A stretch of 64,000 bases of DNA from Bacteroides luhongzhouii (GCF_009193295.2 NZ_CP059973.1:124001-188000); one strand, 5' to 3'; numbered from the stretch's first letter, positions 16,340 to 26,912 are shown. Notes: a model not told the origin generated them from the sequence alone. Translations and numbers: made by a program.

Positions 16340-19300
16340 CTAATTTATACGCTCAAAGTAAGGAAGTCTACCGAGCGGAACTTCGATTCGAACTGTACAT
16401 CCACCTTTATATACCTTTCCCTGTTCGTCCTTCCACTTTCCCTTCGGCAAGGCTACGGTGCGGGTCGTTCCCTTTTCAATCATGGGAGCTACCAAATATT
16501 TGTCACCCAACATATATTGGTCGTTGCAAGACAGAAAGCCTTCGTGTGGAAAGACATACTCCATATGGCGTACGATAGGTTCCCCATTCCTGGCAGCCTC
16601 CTGTGCCAGTCCGTAGATATAATCGCCCATGCGTGAGTGCAGTAGAGCAGCCGCACGGCACATATCCAAGTGTTTGCGGTCAAGCACTCGCCAAGGGGCT
16701 ACGGAGAACTGCATCATGGGCATCAATGCCTGATTTTGTGCGGAACGTATCATCAGCGTCTGGTCGAACGTACCGTAGTCAATATCCTCGAACGTACTCA
16801 ATAAACCTCCCCCAATCATATCCGGACAAGTATAAGGATGTCCGATCAGTCCGGCAGAAATCATATCGGGTATAAGCAGTTTCAGCTCGTTCCAAGAATA
16901 GCCCTTGTCCTGCAAGCGTTGCGCTACCGGCTGGTTTCCGTTCTTCCAGGAAGCGCGCATTTCGCTAAAAGCAAATTCTGTCCCCAGCCGGGTATAGATT
17001 TCGGACTGTTCATAGCCCTTGGCATTACTTTCCTTGTTCGGAAAAACAGTTGAACCTTCAACGTAAAAGTCGAAATCCACCGCATCGAACTTGAAGCCAT
17101 CTATACCATAGTTGTCTTGAAGGTTTTTCAGTTTTCCACGCAGCCAGTTCATTGCAACCTCTTTCGTCAAGTCAAGGCAAGCACTGTACCCGTTCCACCA
17201 TTTAATAATAGCCGGGCTTCGACTTCCTTTTTCCAACACCAATCCACCCTTGGATAACATTTCCTTAAACTCCTCACCGTCAGGGCTGATAAAGGGGGTA
17301 AGCCACAACATGATTTTGAAACCTTTGCCATGCAACTCATCCACCATTGCCTTGGGATTGGGGAACTTGACCGGATCAAACTCAAGGCAACCGTAATCTT
17401 TCGCCCATTGGTCATCTACCATGAAAACACCAGTAGGAAAACCGTTATCAATAATGTCGGCAGCATACTTCAAAATATCTTTCTGATTTTGATTACGGCC
17501 TAACTCTATCCATGTATTGTACTGAGGCATCTTGAACATCAGCATATCCGGTGTCCGTCCCGTTGGCGGGAAGTGTTTACGCATGGCAGCCACGTAAGCA
17601 TCTCGCAGACTGCCACCTACCTGTACCGAAGTTATCTCTTCGTGACTAGAATAAAGCAGAAGGTCTCCCTGCTTCAGTTCAAAAGCAAAAGGCTCGTCAC
17701 TCCAAACATATCGCCCCTTATTGGACACTAAAAGCGGAGCTGCTTGATTACCGTTGTTATCACGAGCCAAATCCTTCAGGGCGAACTCCGAAGGGTAAGG
17801 TTGGAACTGTATCTCGTTGAAAGGTGTATTGCAATACGCTTTAGCCGTATATGCACCGTACCAGACCTCACCTTCAAGTGAAGGAATGCGCGAAATATAT
17901 TCATAGGAATGAATTTTCTTATCGAGGGTCACGCGAGAAATCGGAATATTCAAGATGTCGGACATTGTCGCACTGTGCAGAATAGTGAAAACTTGCTTGT
18001 CTGATTGAGCATTTATAAGATAGGAACGACTCTTCACCGTTTGGCCTTCATAGTCATAATCCGAATCGGAGAAGTTCACAACGATATTATGACCGGAAGA
18101 GAACTCTGACCGCTGTATCTTACCGTCGGAAGTGACAAAGGAATGCGAAACAAGTTCATCGTATGCAATCTTCTGTAACCACGGGCATACATTCTCATAA
18201 CTTTCACGGAATGTTTCCTTGAACTCATCCCAGCGGTTCCTGTTCAAATTCCACAAAGGAGCGGAACCATACAGCATATTAAACAAATCCTTTTTCCACC
18301 AAATTTCAGGATAATGCTGGTTGCCGTCTTCCCAACGCCACGAAGTAACCACCGCATCATGATACACCAATTCATAAAGAGGCACACGCGTTGCTTCGTT
18401 GATGGAATATTTTAGGTAAGTGGGGGTAGCAGTCCGTGTTCCCACCATAATGGACGGGCAAGAATTGTTTTTCCAACTTCCATAATAATAAATCGTACCT
18501 TTTTTCTCAATCTCCGAATCAAACCACGTACGTTGCAAGGTCATCATGCCATGTACATAGACAGAATGTGGCACGGCAAAATCCGCTCCCCACTCGCCAC
18601 CGACATATAGTCCTTGGTCTTCAAGATACTTCAAATTGCGATTGAGAGCGTTAGCATAGCCTTCACGCGTCACAGAATGTTTTTTAGAGTAGCATTCGTA
18701 TAGTCCGTTTGCCTGATAGACATCCACAAAATAACATTCATGCGGATAATCTTTCAATTTACGGCTAACCTTTCTCTCCACCTGCTCCGCCATTGCCGCG
18801 GGGCAGGCATAAGTGCCAAATCTGTTGCTATAAGTTGTTCCGTCTTTCTTACGAGCTGCCAACCGGTTGAACAAACCAGGATAGACTGCATGACGAAAAC
18901 GATCAGAACCGTTCCAATCAAAGTCATAATAAGTTGTGTCTCTTTTATGCAAATCGGAGAAAAGTTCATAACCACCTGTCGCATATCCAAGTTCCTTCAA
19001 TTTAGTGTCATATCCGACAACCGGATAAGGCTGATGATTGGCATCCCATAAGAATAAAGCTTTATCAACACCCGATTCCTTCATGTCACGTGCCATGCTG
19101 ATATCACGTCCGGTTTCCCACACATACACATGGGGCGCACCCACCATCTTTTCAATCGCGGGAAAACGCCGTTGCTTCTCTTTCAGCGTGACAACCCCGT
19201 TCTTCTTCCAAATATAATCGCGATATTTCTTGCATTGAGCCACATAACCACCTTGGTCAAAAAAATGATAGGTAATCCTGCGGTTGTAACTGAATGTCTC

Positions 19301-19915
19301 CATCGAAGACAACCATACCGGCTTGAATGTCACCAAGCCATCCTCTTGCCGGATCGTGCGTAAAGCCGCATCGTATGGCGTTTCCAGAATAGCCATGTAG
19401 CCGGAACGGAACTGTCTGTCCACGATTCCCATCCATGCCATCGACAATCCGCCGCCACAGAAGTAGGTTATGCCGTTGCCCAACGGATAGCGAGTGTCAT
19501 CCACCGGCAGCAGCAGACCTTCACCGTCAGTATAAAGAAGATAATAATCCTTATTCTCCGTAGTAAAAGCCGGCGGATAATCAAACTCGGTCATCGGCGT
19601 TTTTCCTTTCGCCTTCAGTTCAAACTGCACTCCCGAATCGGCAGAAAGCGATACGAATGCCTCGAAAGGAAAAGCTGCTTCCAAATAAAGATGAAGACTG
19701 CCGTTCTCCTGCTTCACGCTTTTCACTTTCACCTTTCCAGCCTCCGTTTTCTGTATCCACTGTTTACCATTCCGCAAATCCTTTACGCAGAACAATGCCG
19801 TCCGGTCATCAAAAGCCACTGACAAACGGCTATCGGCAAGTTCCCATACCTTTGCAGACAATGACAAGGAACAAATATATAGCCATATCAGGCACATAAA
19901 AATCTTTTTCTTCAT
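16340..19915 (-). CDS. Double-barrel glycosidase: N-terminal GH101/GH129-like domain fused to C-terminal GH31
   Basis: This is one uninterrupted 1191-residue reading frame with a signal peptide ending near LSLSAK. Residues about 20-240 are a beta-sandwich and about 255-560 a TIM barrel. The barrel has an acidic pair, Asp398 in CYFVDVYQANG and Glu441 in GGEWGAD, arranged like the nucleophile and acid/base of GH101/GH129 alpha-N-acetylgalactosaminidases. A beta-rich linker follows. Residues about 785-1191 are a GH31 domain with the nucleophile motif DGFKFDAVD (Asp944) and a later GHPYTCPDMIGGG. GH31 enzymes are usually alpha-glycosidases. The fusion suggests sequential cleavage of two linkages. 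It is the last gene of the GH105-lyase-GH3-GH92 group, 22 bp after GH92. The GH31 half is secure and the N-terminal family is inferred from motif layout. Confidence 0.7.
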   Translation of the reverse strand: MKKKIFMCLIWLYICSLSLSAKVWELADSRLSVAFDDRTALFCVKDLRNGKQWIQKTEAGKVKVKSVKQENGSLHLYLEAAFPFEAFVSLSADSGVQFELKAKGKTPMTEFDYPPAFTTENKDYYLLYTDGEGLLLPVDDTRYPLGNGITYFCGGGLSMAWMGIVDRQFRSGYMAILETPYDAALRTIRQEDGLVTFKPVWLSSMETFSYNRRITYHFFDQGGYVAQCKKYRDYIWKKNGVVTLKEKQRRFPAIEKMVGAPHVYVWETGRDISMARDMKESGVDKALFLWDANHQPYPVVGYDTKLKELGYATGGYELFSDLHKRDTTYYDFDWNGSDRFRHAVYPGLFNRLAARKKDGTTYSNRFGTYACPAAMAEQVERKVSRKLKDYPHECYFVDVYQANGLYECYSKKHSVTREGYANALNRNLKYLEDQGLYVGGEWGADFAVPHSVYVHGMMTLQRTWFDSEIEKKGTIYYYGSWKNNSCPSIMVGTRTATPTYLKYSINEATRVPLYELVYHDAVVTSWRWEDGNQHYPEIWWKKDLFNMLYGSAPLWNLNRNRWDEFKETFRESYENVCPWLQKIAYDELVSHSFVTSDGKIQRSEFSSGHNIVVNFSDSDYDYEGQTVKSRSYLINAQSDKQVFTILHSATMSDILNIPISRVTLDKKIHSYEYISRIPSLEGEVWYGAYTAKAYCNTPFNEIQFQPYPSEFALKDLARDNNGNQAAPLLVSNKGRYVWSDEPFAFELKQGDLLLYSSHEEITSVQVGGSLRDAYVAAMRKHFPPTGRTPDMLMFKMPQYNTWIELGRNQNQKDILKYAADIIDNGFPTGVFMVDDQWAKDYGCLEFDPVKFPNPKAMVDELHGKGFKIMLWLTPFISPDGEEFKEMLSKGGLVLEKGSRSPAIIKWWNGYSACLDLTKEVAMNWLRGKLKNLQDNYGIDGFKFDAVDFDFYVEGSTVFPNKESNAKGYEQSEIYTRLGTEFAFSEMRASWKNGNQPVAQRLQDKGYSWNELKLLIPDMISAGLIGHPYTCPDMIGGGLLSTFEDIDYGTFDQTLMIRSAQNQALMPMMQFSVAPWRVLDRKHLDMCRAAALLHSRMGDYIYGLAQEAARNGEPIVRHMEYVFPHEGFLSCNDQYMLGDKYLVAPMIEKGTTRTVALPKGKWKDEQGKVYKGGCTVRIEVPLGRLPYFERIN

Positions 19916-19937
19916 ATCTTTCTACTATATTATAAAG

Positions 19938-22121
19938 TCACTTTCCCCAGCCTGTCGGCGTTTCACTCAATATCATTTCAATGGATTTCGCATTCATTAA
20001 TTCATCATGTTTGATAAACGGACTATTCCAAACTTTTCCATTCACCTTACACGATTTAATGTAGACATTACCTTTCGAGACATTCGCCGTTATTGTCAAG
20101 GTCTTTCCAGATGAGAGTTTTATCACCGACTTCGGATACAACGGTGCATTCAAGTAATAATAATCCTGACCTGCATTCGGGAAAAAGCCAAGCGAACAAA
20201 ACACATACCATGAAGCCATGGACCCTGTATCATCATTTTCCGGATAGCCTAATAAATCATAGCCTCTAGCCATAATATCATGCACCCAATAAGATGACAA
20301 ATCAGGACGACCGGCATGAGTAAAAGCGCGAGTGGCCAGAAATCCAGGTTCGTTAGTATATCTAATCAATCGATGTTCAAAACCATAAACCAGACGTTCT
20401 ACAAATTTATCTTTTCCCCCCATCAATTTTATCAGCACATCAAAATCATGAGGTACATAATAGCTATATGTCCAAGAAGAAGCTTCATAAAAAGGAGATG
20501 TCCAAGAACCTCCATAGCGAACAGCATCTATATTAGCAAAGACTCCATCCTCTGTTTTAGCATCAATGAATCCCGTGTAGCCGTGACTTTCAAGATGGGG
20601 ATTCCAAAGATTGATCCATTTATGGCTGCGCTTGAGATATTTTTTATAATCAGCTTCATATCCAAGTCCCCGTGCCATAAGCGCCACACTATAATCATTA
20701 TACGCAAACTCTAACGTTTGGGAGGTACTCATTATACCAGTGGGAATCCATCCCAATTCTTTGTACTTTTTATATGTATCCGTCTTTACACCGGACTTGA
20801 AATACCCTAATCTTCTGTGATCCGCATTATATTTCACAATCTTATATGCCTCATTCCAATCAATTCCTTTTACACCCTTAAGGTAGGCATCTACTATGAC
20901 GTGATCTACATCATTTCCTCCTTGTTCTCCTGTGCGATCTACACTTGCCGTAAATCCGTCATAAATGCAGCCATTATGCTTGAAACGATCTATTAAAGCT
21001 AGAATATTATCACGCATGGCCGGTTCATCCATCAAAGTCAACAGCGGGTAAGCTGTTCTAAAGGTATCCCAGAAAGCATAATTGTCATCCCAGAAAGGTT
21101 CCTTGCTATCCCATTTCGAATTATCAAGCGAACGGTCACGAGCCAAAGTAAACGAACGATATAATGCAGAATAGAATATTATCTTCTGTTCTTCCGACGA
21201 TGTTTCTACATCAATCGAATTTAATTTACTTTCCCAACTATTCTTTCCTGACTCTTTTACTCTCTCAAAATCCCAATCAGGAATTTCTTTCAACAGTAGT
21301 TCTTCTGCTTTATCACAACTGGTAAATGAAATAGCTAATTTTAGCAAGATTTCAGTTTTCTCCTTTGTATCAAATTTGCAGAAAGCACCAATATGTTGTC
21401 CGGGTTTTTGTTTCCCTCTTTCAAGAACATGCTCTCCCCGCAATATTTTATCTCCTTCCCACATACCCACTTCTTCTGCGGGTCTATTATATTGTCCGGC
21501 CAAATGCAGATAATATGGAGCTCCAGGCCAGCCACCATTGAACTTTATTGTCATCCTAATTTTATTCGCTACAGAATCCAACTTCACTGAGTTTTCCAGA
21601 ACTGTTCCTTTCATTTCTGTGGCTATATCACCTATAATACTTTGCGAAGCATCAAAGACAAGATATGATTCATCAGATGCAGGATAGGTAAAACGATAAA
21701 TTGCACTGTAATGTGCCGGGGCTATTTCTGTAACAATATTATAGCGGTCTAAATTAGTCTTATAATAATAAGCTTTGGTAACATCGTTTGAATGAGGAGA
21801 ATCATGTCCTTTCAAGTCAATATCCAATCCAACTTGAGGTGACACCAGAAAATGACCATAAGAGCTCCAACCTGTTCCACTAACGTGTAATTGACCAAAA
21901 CCACGAATCGGATAATTCGGATGATAGCCATCCATTCCACCTTTCTCTGTTTGAGGAGAAGGATTAATGCTCCCGTACGGAAGCTGTGGTCCTATCACAC
22001 AGTTGCTTCCACGCTTATCTATAGCACCAATACTGGTGTTTACATAATCCACACTTTTTTCCTCGGCTCTGCCAAATAAAGAAAAAAGAAAGAAAAGAAA
22101 ACATAATAGTAAGTTCTTCAT
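19938..22121 (-). CDS. GH92-family glycosidase (alpha-mannosidase family)
   Basis: The protein opens with a signal peptide and then YVNTSIGAID and PYGSINPSPQT, the GH92 N-terminal pattern. Later motifs are GGNDVDHVIVDAYLKG, NEPGFLATRAF (Glu591) and PENDDTGSMASWYVFCSLGFFP (Asp630, Asp631). GH92 enzymes are calcium-dependent inverting exo-alpha-mannosidases. The usual GQMSAW reads GSMASW here, so this is a divergent member whose sugar should be treated as open. An upstream in-frame ATG at 22145 overlaps the preceding GH3 stop. I chose 22121 because the signal peptide MKNLLLCFLFFLFSLFG starts there. It gives 727 residues, the typical family size. The tight spacing implies co-transcription with GH3 and the double-barrel gene. 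Confidence 0.85.
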   Translation of the reverse strand: MKNLLLCFLFFLFSLFGRAEEKSVDYVNTSIGAIDKRGSNCVIGPQLPYGSINPSPQTEKGGMDGYHPNYPIRGFGQLHVSGTGWSSYGHFLVSPQVGLDIDLKGHDSPHSNDVTKAYYYKTNLDRYNIVTEIAPAHYSAIYRFTYPASDESYLVFDASQSIIGDIATEMKGTVLENSVKLDSVANKIRMTIKFNGGWPGAPYYLHLAGQYNRPAEEVGMWEGDKILRGEHVLERGKQKPGQHIGAFCKFDTKEKTEILLKLAISFTSCDKAEELLLKEIPDWDFERVKESGKNSWESKLNSIDVETSSEEQKIIFYSALYRSFTLARDRSLDNSKWDSKEPFWDDNYAFWDTFRTAYPLLTLMDEPAMRDNILALIDRFKHNGCIYDGFTASVDRTGEQGGNDVDHVIVDAYLKGVKGIDWNEAYKIVKYNADHRRLGYFKSGVKTDTYKKYKELGWIPTGIMSTSQTLEFAYNDYSVALMARGLGYEADYKKYLKRSHKWINLWNPHLESHGYTGFIDAKTEDGVFANIDAVRYGGSWTSPFYEASSWTYSYYVPHDFDVLIKLMGGKDKFVERLVYGFEHRLIRYTNEPGFLATRAFTHAGRPDLSSYWVHDIMARGYDLLGYPENDDTGSMASWYVFCSLGFFPNAGQDYYYLNAPLYPKSVIKLSSGKTLTITANVSKGNVYIKSCKVNGKVWNSPFIKHDELMNAKSIEMILSETPTGWGK

Positions 22122-22141
22122 AATATTAATCTTAATGTCAA

Positions 22142-24721
22142 TCATCTATTTATAATCCCCATCTGATAAGAAATCCCTTGCAACGGCTGTCCACCCCCCA
22201 CTGAAATCTGAACAGCTCCTTTCATCGGTATGGGATAACCACTCCTATCAATCACCTGCAACTCTTTCTCCGGCAAAAAGAATGAAACATTCTTCGTCTC
22301 TCCTTTTTTCAGATGAATACGTTGAAACCCTTTTAAAGACCGGATGGGTACACGGAAAGATGCTTTCCCGGACGAGACATAAAGCTGTACCACCTCATCA
22401 CCGTCCACTCCACCTACATTCTTCACATCGGCACTGACCTGATATCCGTCAGCCACCTTTGCTATTTTCAGACGGCTATAACTAAACTGGCTATAACTCA
22501 ATCCATAGCCGAAAGGATAGCGTACTTCCCCTTTAAAGTAACGGTATGTACGGTTGTCCATGCTGTAGTCCTCAAAGTCAGGAAGGTCTTTTTCACTTTT
22601 ATAGAAAGTCACCGGCAAACGACCTGCAGGATTGTAATCGCCAAAGAGTACGTCGGCAATAGCCAATCCACCCGCTTGCCCCGGATACCATGCATTGAGG
22701 ATGGCCGGCAGATTCTCCGCCTCCCACTCCACAGCGACAGCACTACCCGTAAGCATCACAAAAACAACCGGTTTGCCCGTAGCAACCAATTCTTTCAACA
22801 AAGCGGTCTGTACGCGGGGAAATGAAATCGTTTCACGGTCTCCGCCTTTGAAGCCTTCGGCAAATACCTTCATAGACTCACCTTCAAGGCTGGCAGAAAT
22901 TCCTCCGGCAAAAAGAATGACATCGGCATCTTTCACTGCACGAGCTGTTTCTTTGGGGTCGGCATCCCACAAATGCCCTACATCAAATTTCAATTCGCTA
23001 ATGTCAGTATATTGCCAGTATTCGATAATCACTTTATAAGACTTTCCCTCTGTCGCAGAAAACGTATAATAAGTTTGCCCTTTTTCTGAATCTATGCAAA
23101 GCTGATTATCCACATACAATTTATAACCGTCATCCCCTAAAAGGTACAAACTTATCTCTCCCGAACCTGCCGGACGAAACTCTGCTGTATAACGGATTGA
23201 CATCTGATTCGCAGCTATTCCGGATGTGAAGGCTTCTCCGTCACCATGTTGAAAGTTTATCTCCGATTCCATTTGTACCGCTACAGGCGCTCCCTCCAAA
23301 CGAGGATTCGGGAAATATTCTGCTTGCAGCCCCTTTTTACCATTGTAGCTGAACTGGTCTGGATCAAACTCTGAACGAAAGACCTGCGTATCCACATAGC
23401 CGCAGCCCGGTTCATAAATCAGTTCTACTTCCTCGCCCACTTTCTCACGCAGCCCGTCCATGATGGACCAAACTTTGGTTGGATAGCCGTAATAATTTCC
23501 CAACATCACATTCTCATGAACTGCATTCGGTCCTACCACTGCTATTTTCTTCACTTTCTTACTAAGAGGAAGTACCTGGTTGTCATTTTTAAGCAACACA
23601 ATGGATTGCCTTGCCATATCAAGAGCATGTTCTTTGTGAGAGGTACTTTCCAGTACATCCGTCGTTATACGGGAATAAGGGTTCCGGTCTATCGGATCGA
23701 ACATACCAAGGCGCAAACGGATTTCAAACAAACGTTTCAAAGAAGCGTCAATCTGTTCTTCCGTAATCAAGCCTTCCGCCACAGCCAAATTCAACGCATG
23801 ATAGGCTCCGTTATTGGAACATTCGCAATCTGTTCCGTGAAGCACGGCATCTGCAGATGCAGACTGTGCGTTCGGATGGGTCTTATGAGTTCTATAAAAG
23901 TGATTGATTCCGCCACAGTCGGAAGTCACGTAACCCGTGAACCCCCATTTATTGCGCAGAATATCCATCATCAACACATCGTTTCCACAACAAGGCTGTC
24001 CGTAGAAAGCATTATACGCACACATCACACCACTCACCTTCGCATCGACTATCAGTTTTTGAAAAGCAGGCAGATAGGTATCCCAAAGATCCTGATTGGA
24101 GACTTCCGCATTAAAAGTGCTGCGGTTCCATTCCGGTCCGCTATGTACGGCATAATGTTTGGCACAGGCAGAAGCTTTTAAATAATGAGGGTCATCACCC
24201 TGCAACCCCTGTACAAATGCCATGCCGAGCTGTGAAGTAAGATACGGGTCTTCACCGTACGTCTCCTGTCCCCGTCCCCAACGTGGATCGCGGAATATAT
24301 TCACATTAGGGCTCCAAAAGGTAAGCCCCAAATAGATGCCTGACTTCCCCTTTGCCGATGCGTCATTATAGATAGCACGTCCTTCATCGGAGGCATATTC
24401 CGCCATTTTTTGCAAGGAACTTGTACTCCAAGTGGCAGCCATACCAATAGCTTGCGGAAAGGAAGTGACACGATAAGGAGAACGTGCCACTCCATGTAAA
24501 CACTCATTCCACCAATTGTAAGCAGGGATGCCCAATCGTTCTATAGCGGGAGCACTATTCATCATCTGCCCTATCTTTTCTTCTAAAGTAAGAAGAGAAA
24601 CAATATGATCCGCCCGTTCCTCTACCGTTTTGTCTGGATCAAGAAAAGGTAAGCTGTACTGGGCCACTGCATGAGCACCGCAAAGGGCACTGATGCAAAG
24701 CATTAAAAATCTTCTTTTCAT
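22142..24721 (-). CDS. GH3 beta-xylosidase/glucosidase-like enzyme with PA14 insert
   Basis: This 859-residue secreted protein has a signal peptide ending at AVAQ. The GH3 N-terminal TIM barrel has NWWNECLHGVARSP and FRDPRWGRGQETYGEDPYL. The nucleophile is Asp268 in GYVTSDCGG. A PA14 domain (about 455-585, starting GLQAEYFPN) is inserted in the second alpha/beta domain, and a fibronectin-III-like domain ends the protein. The NECLHGVAR signature and SDCGG are typical of the xylosidase/arabinosidase branch of GH3. It would trim terminal beta-xylose or similar sugars in the periplasm. The gene is 36 bp downstream of the lyase-like gene and overlaps the extended GH92 frame, so it is in the same operon. 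Confidence 0.9.
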   Translation of the reverse strand: MKRRFLMLCISALCGAHAVAQYSLPFLDPDKTVEERADHIVSLLTLEEKIGQMMNSAPAIERLGIPAYNWWNECLHGVARSPYRVTSFPQAIGMAATWSTSSLQKMAEYASDEGRAIYNDASAKGKSGIYLGLTFWSPNVNIFRDPRWGRGQETYGEDPYLTSQLGMAFVQGLQGDDPHYLKASACAKHYAVHSGPEWNRSTFNAEVSNQDLWDTYLPAFQKLIVDAKVSGVMCAYNAFYGQPCCGNDVLMMDILRNKWGFTGYVTSDCGGINHFYRTHKTHPNAQSASADAVLHGTDCECSNNGAYHALNLAVAEGLITEEQIDASLKRLFEIRLRLGMFDPIDRNPYSRITTDVLESTSHKEHALDMARQSIVLLKNDNQVLPLSKKVKKIAVVGPNAVHENVMLGNYYGYPTKVWSIMDGLREKVGEEVELIYEPGCGYVDTQVFRSEFDPDQFSYNGKKGLQAEYFPNPRLEGAPVAVQMESEINFQHGDGEAFTSGIAANQMSIRYTAEFRPAGSGEISLYLLGDDGYKLYVDNQLCIDSEKGQTYYTFSATEGKSYKVIIEYWQYTDISELKFDVGHLWDADPKETARAVKDADVILFAGGISASLEGESMKVFAEGFKGGDRETISFPRVQTALLKELVATGKPVVFVMLTGSAVAVEWEAENLPAILNAWYPGQAGGLAIADVLFGDYNPAGRLPVTFYKSEKDLPDFEDYSMDNRTYRYFKGEVRYPFGYGLSYSQFSYSRLKIAKVADGYQVSADVKNVGGVDGDEVVQLYVSSGKASFRVPIRSLKGFQRIHLKKGETKNVSFFLPEKELQVIDRSGYPIPMKGAVQISVGGGQPLQGISYQMGIINR

Positions 24722-24757
24722 TATAGATATTGATTTAGTGCCTGTTTCTACATTTTC

Positions 24758-26902
24758 TTATTTAAGACACCATTTCTGATTCTTGTCTTGCACTATTTTA
24801 TAGTTCTGTTTAGAATTTGTTTCACTAACCGTCAACGAGCCGTCTTCCGCAATCTGCAACACCCATTTTTCACCCCGGTCTTTTGATTCGAGCGTATAAG
24901 CATTCCCCTCCTGTCTGCTATTCCAGCTATCCAAAGCACTAGGCGTATCAACAGTAATGGTATGAACCACTAAACGATTGGTTTGTGGAACCGTCTCTTT
25001 AAAGCGCATCATAATTCCGGTACCGGGAGTTCCTTCGCTGAATTGGTTGGGAAGAATATGATAAGCATCGTGCACCAGCGCATACATCGGTCCGTCTAAA
25101 GACTTCTTTGAAGCGTAATTGGTGATTTTGATACCTGCATTTCCCCGGATAGCACTAAAGTTGGAAGGACGTGAGAACTGATAATCCAAATTGCTGTCCC
25201 GATTATTCAACAGCCAGTTCCAAGTAGTACGTAAAGGCTCGGATGACTCAATACGGTCTACCACAAACAGCGCATTAGAACCACACAGCAAAATGAAACG
25301 GGCATAACTCTGCAAAGGCGCGCCATACAAATCTGCCGCATCCGATGCCAGAACAGAAAGTGTTCCCTTATGAGCATCCAACAATCTTTTCCCACCGATA
25401 GAAACGGGAGCTTCGCCTGTTTTCTTGCCATTCATCAGTTTCATCGGACGATTGATTCCGCCACGCTGATCTAAAACCCGTGCCGGAACAGATGCTGTCC
25501 CGGGTACTTCAAAAGTACAGGTATTGTGACTGGCGGCACTTACGTCCAATGCTCTTGTTATATTCCGATAGCAAGTATGTCCCGGGTCTACCAAAAGACG
25601 TTCTCCGTTATGTTCCAGCATAAAACTGTTCACATCTCCGTGCAAATGGGCGGATGCATGACGCGCTTCCGCAGGAATCCGGGCGGCAAGAATGGTTTTT
25701 CCACCCCACACATCACGCAAGAAAGCATCTCCTCCGGAGAATGTTTTCAATTCGCTATAACCGGCTTGAACAGGAGAAATCGGTTTGGCTGCGTCAGCCA
25801 GCATCATAACGGAAAGGAAGCCGAAGTCATTTATCATTCCGAAACTTGCCAAGTCATGAGGTACGGGTTCGTTTGCCGGAAAATAAAGAGAATCAAACAA
25901 CCAACGTGCCATGCCAGCTTGAGCGGGAAGTTCATCCTTTGCACGAGCTGATATGTGAACTAATAAATCACCGGAGGGTCTGAATATCGACGCACAATCT
26001 CCAAAGTTTGCGCTACGTGACAGATTGGCTAAAGGCCATCGTGCCAACGGCTTGCGATAAAAATGAGCGTAAGAAGCCCAATCTACCAATCGTGCGTATG
26101 GATCCAGCGTCGTTTTACCTATATGATTGGAACGGATCAATGCTTCATGCCCCAGCATAATACCATACGCTGCATAGTTGGCATACTGAAGGGACTCTCC
26201 ATAACTTCCGTCCGGTTGAAAATGATCTAAAGCTACAGGCAGATAATTCATTGCGTATTGCAGATATTCTTTCTCTTCCAGAACAGCTGCCGCAACAGAC
26301 ATTCCCGCAAACAAAATACAATTCCAGTTATGAAAGAAATCCGAATGTTCCAAATAACGGCGGCATGGCAACATCCCCTTTTCCCGCAATGCAGCCTTAA
26401 TCTCCTCTTGTTCAGAGAGAGTAAATAAATCCGAAACCATATCTAGAGAGATAGCTACCCCCCACGTCAAATGTGCCGTTTCAAGTCCTCCGACCATATT
26501 ACCGCCACCGCCATAACCACGGAAACGGGGACCTGCCCAATCGGCCAAAGGACGGCGCACGATGCTCAGAACATTGCTCCGAAGCCATGAACCTACTTTA
26601 TCCGATGGTTCCAAGGCATATATCAAAGCGGCATCTGTCAGATATTCCGAGGTGTGATGCCACCATTCGGTTGTGGCAGAAGGGTCTGTCAGATTAGGAG
26701 TCAATGCACGTTGGTTAACCCGCAACTTAATAGCTTGGAACAGTTCCGCTACCTGCGATGTCTTATCAATATCCTTCAACAATTTGTATTCAGTTTCATT
26801 CAGGAATAACCGCCCACCGGTACGATTATTTTGGGCAATCACCGGTATAACGCAAAGATACAGCATGAATAATGCCGTTAGTAACTGATAGATGTTTTTC
26901 AT
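24758..26902 (-). CDS. Heparinase II/III-like polysaccharide lyase
   Basis: This 714-residue protein has a signal peptide ending at PVIAQ. Residues about 50-370 are helix-rich, as in the alpha/alpha toroid of heparinase II/III-like lyases, with FFHNWNCILFAGMSVAAA and PDGSYGESLQYANYA. From about 385 a beta-sandwich domain has the family signature ASAHLHGDVNSFMLEHNGERLLVDPG followed by SHNTCTFEVPG. The superfamily includes lyases acting on heparin, alginate and other uronic-acid polymers, yielding unsaturated uronic ends. The GH105 gene 10 bp upstream processes just such ends, which supports a uronate-containing substrate. The polymer itself is not known. Some relatives with this fold are hydrolases rather than lyases. 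Confidence 0.75.
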   Translation of the reverse strand: MKNIYQLLTALFMLYLCVIPVIAQNNRTGGRLFLNETEYKLLKDIDKTSQVAELFQAIKLRVNQRALTPNLTDPSATTEWWHHTSEYLTDAALIYALEPSDKVGSWLRSNVLSIVRRPLADWAGPRFRGYGGGGNMVGGLETAHLTWGVAISLDMVSDLFTLSEQEEIKAALREKGMLPCRRYLEHSDFFHNWNCILFAGMSVAAAVLEEKEYLQYAMNYLPVALDHFQPDGSYGESLQYANYAAYGIMLGHEALIRSNHIGKTTLDPYARLVDWASYAHFYRKPLARWPLANLSRSANFGDCASIFRPSGDLLVHISARAKDELPAQAGMARWLFDSLYFPANEPVPHDLASFGMINDFGFLSVMMLADAAKPISPVQAGYSELKTFSGGDAFLRDVWGGKTILAARIPAEARHASAHLHGDVNSFMLEHNGERLLVDPGHTCYRNITRALDVSAASHNTCTFEVPGTASVPARVLDQRGGINRPMKLMNGKKTGEAPVSIGGKRLLDAHKGTLSVLASDAADLYGAPLQSYARFILLCGSNALFVVDRIESSEPLRTTWNWLLNNRDSNLDYQFSRPSNFSAIRGNAGIKITNYASKKSLDGPMYALVHDAYHILPNQFSEGTPGTGIMMRFKETVPQTNRLVVHTITVDTPSALDSWNSRQEGNAYTLESKDRGEKWVLQIAEDGSLTVSETNSKQNYKIVQDKNQKWCLK

Positions 26903-26912
26903 GATGTATTGT

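Noticed and set aside
16340..19915. Two genes joined by a sequencing error
   Set aside because: The frame is continuous with an ordinary linker, no second signal peptide and no internal start with a promoter, so a true fusion is the simpler reading.
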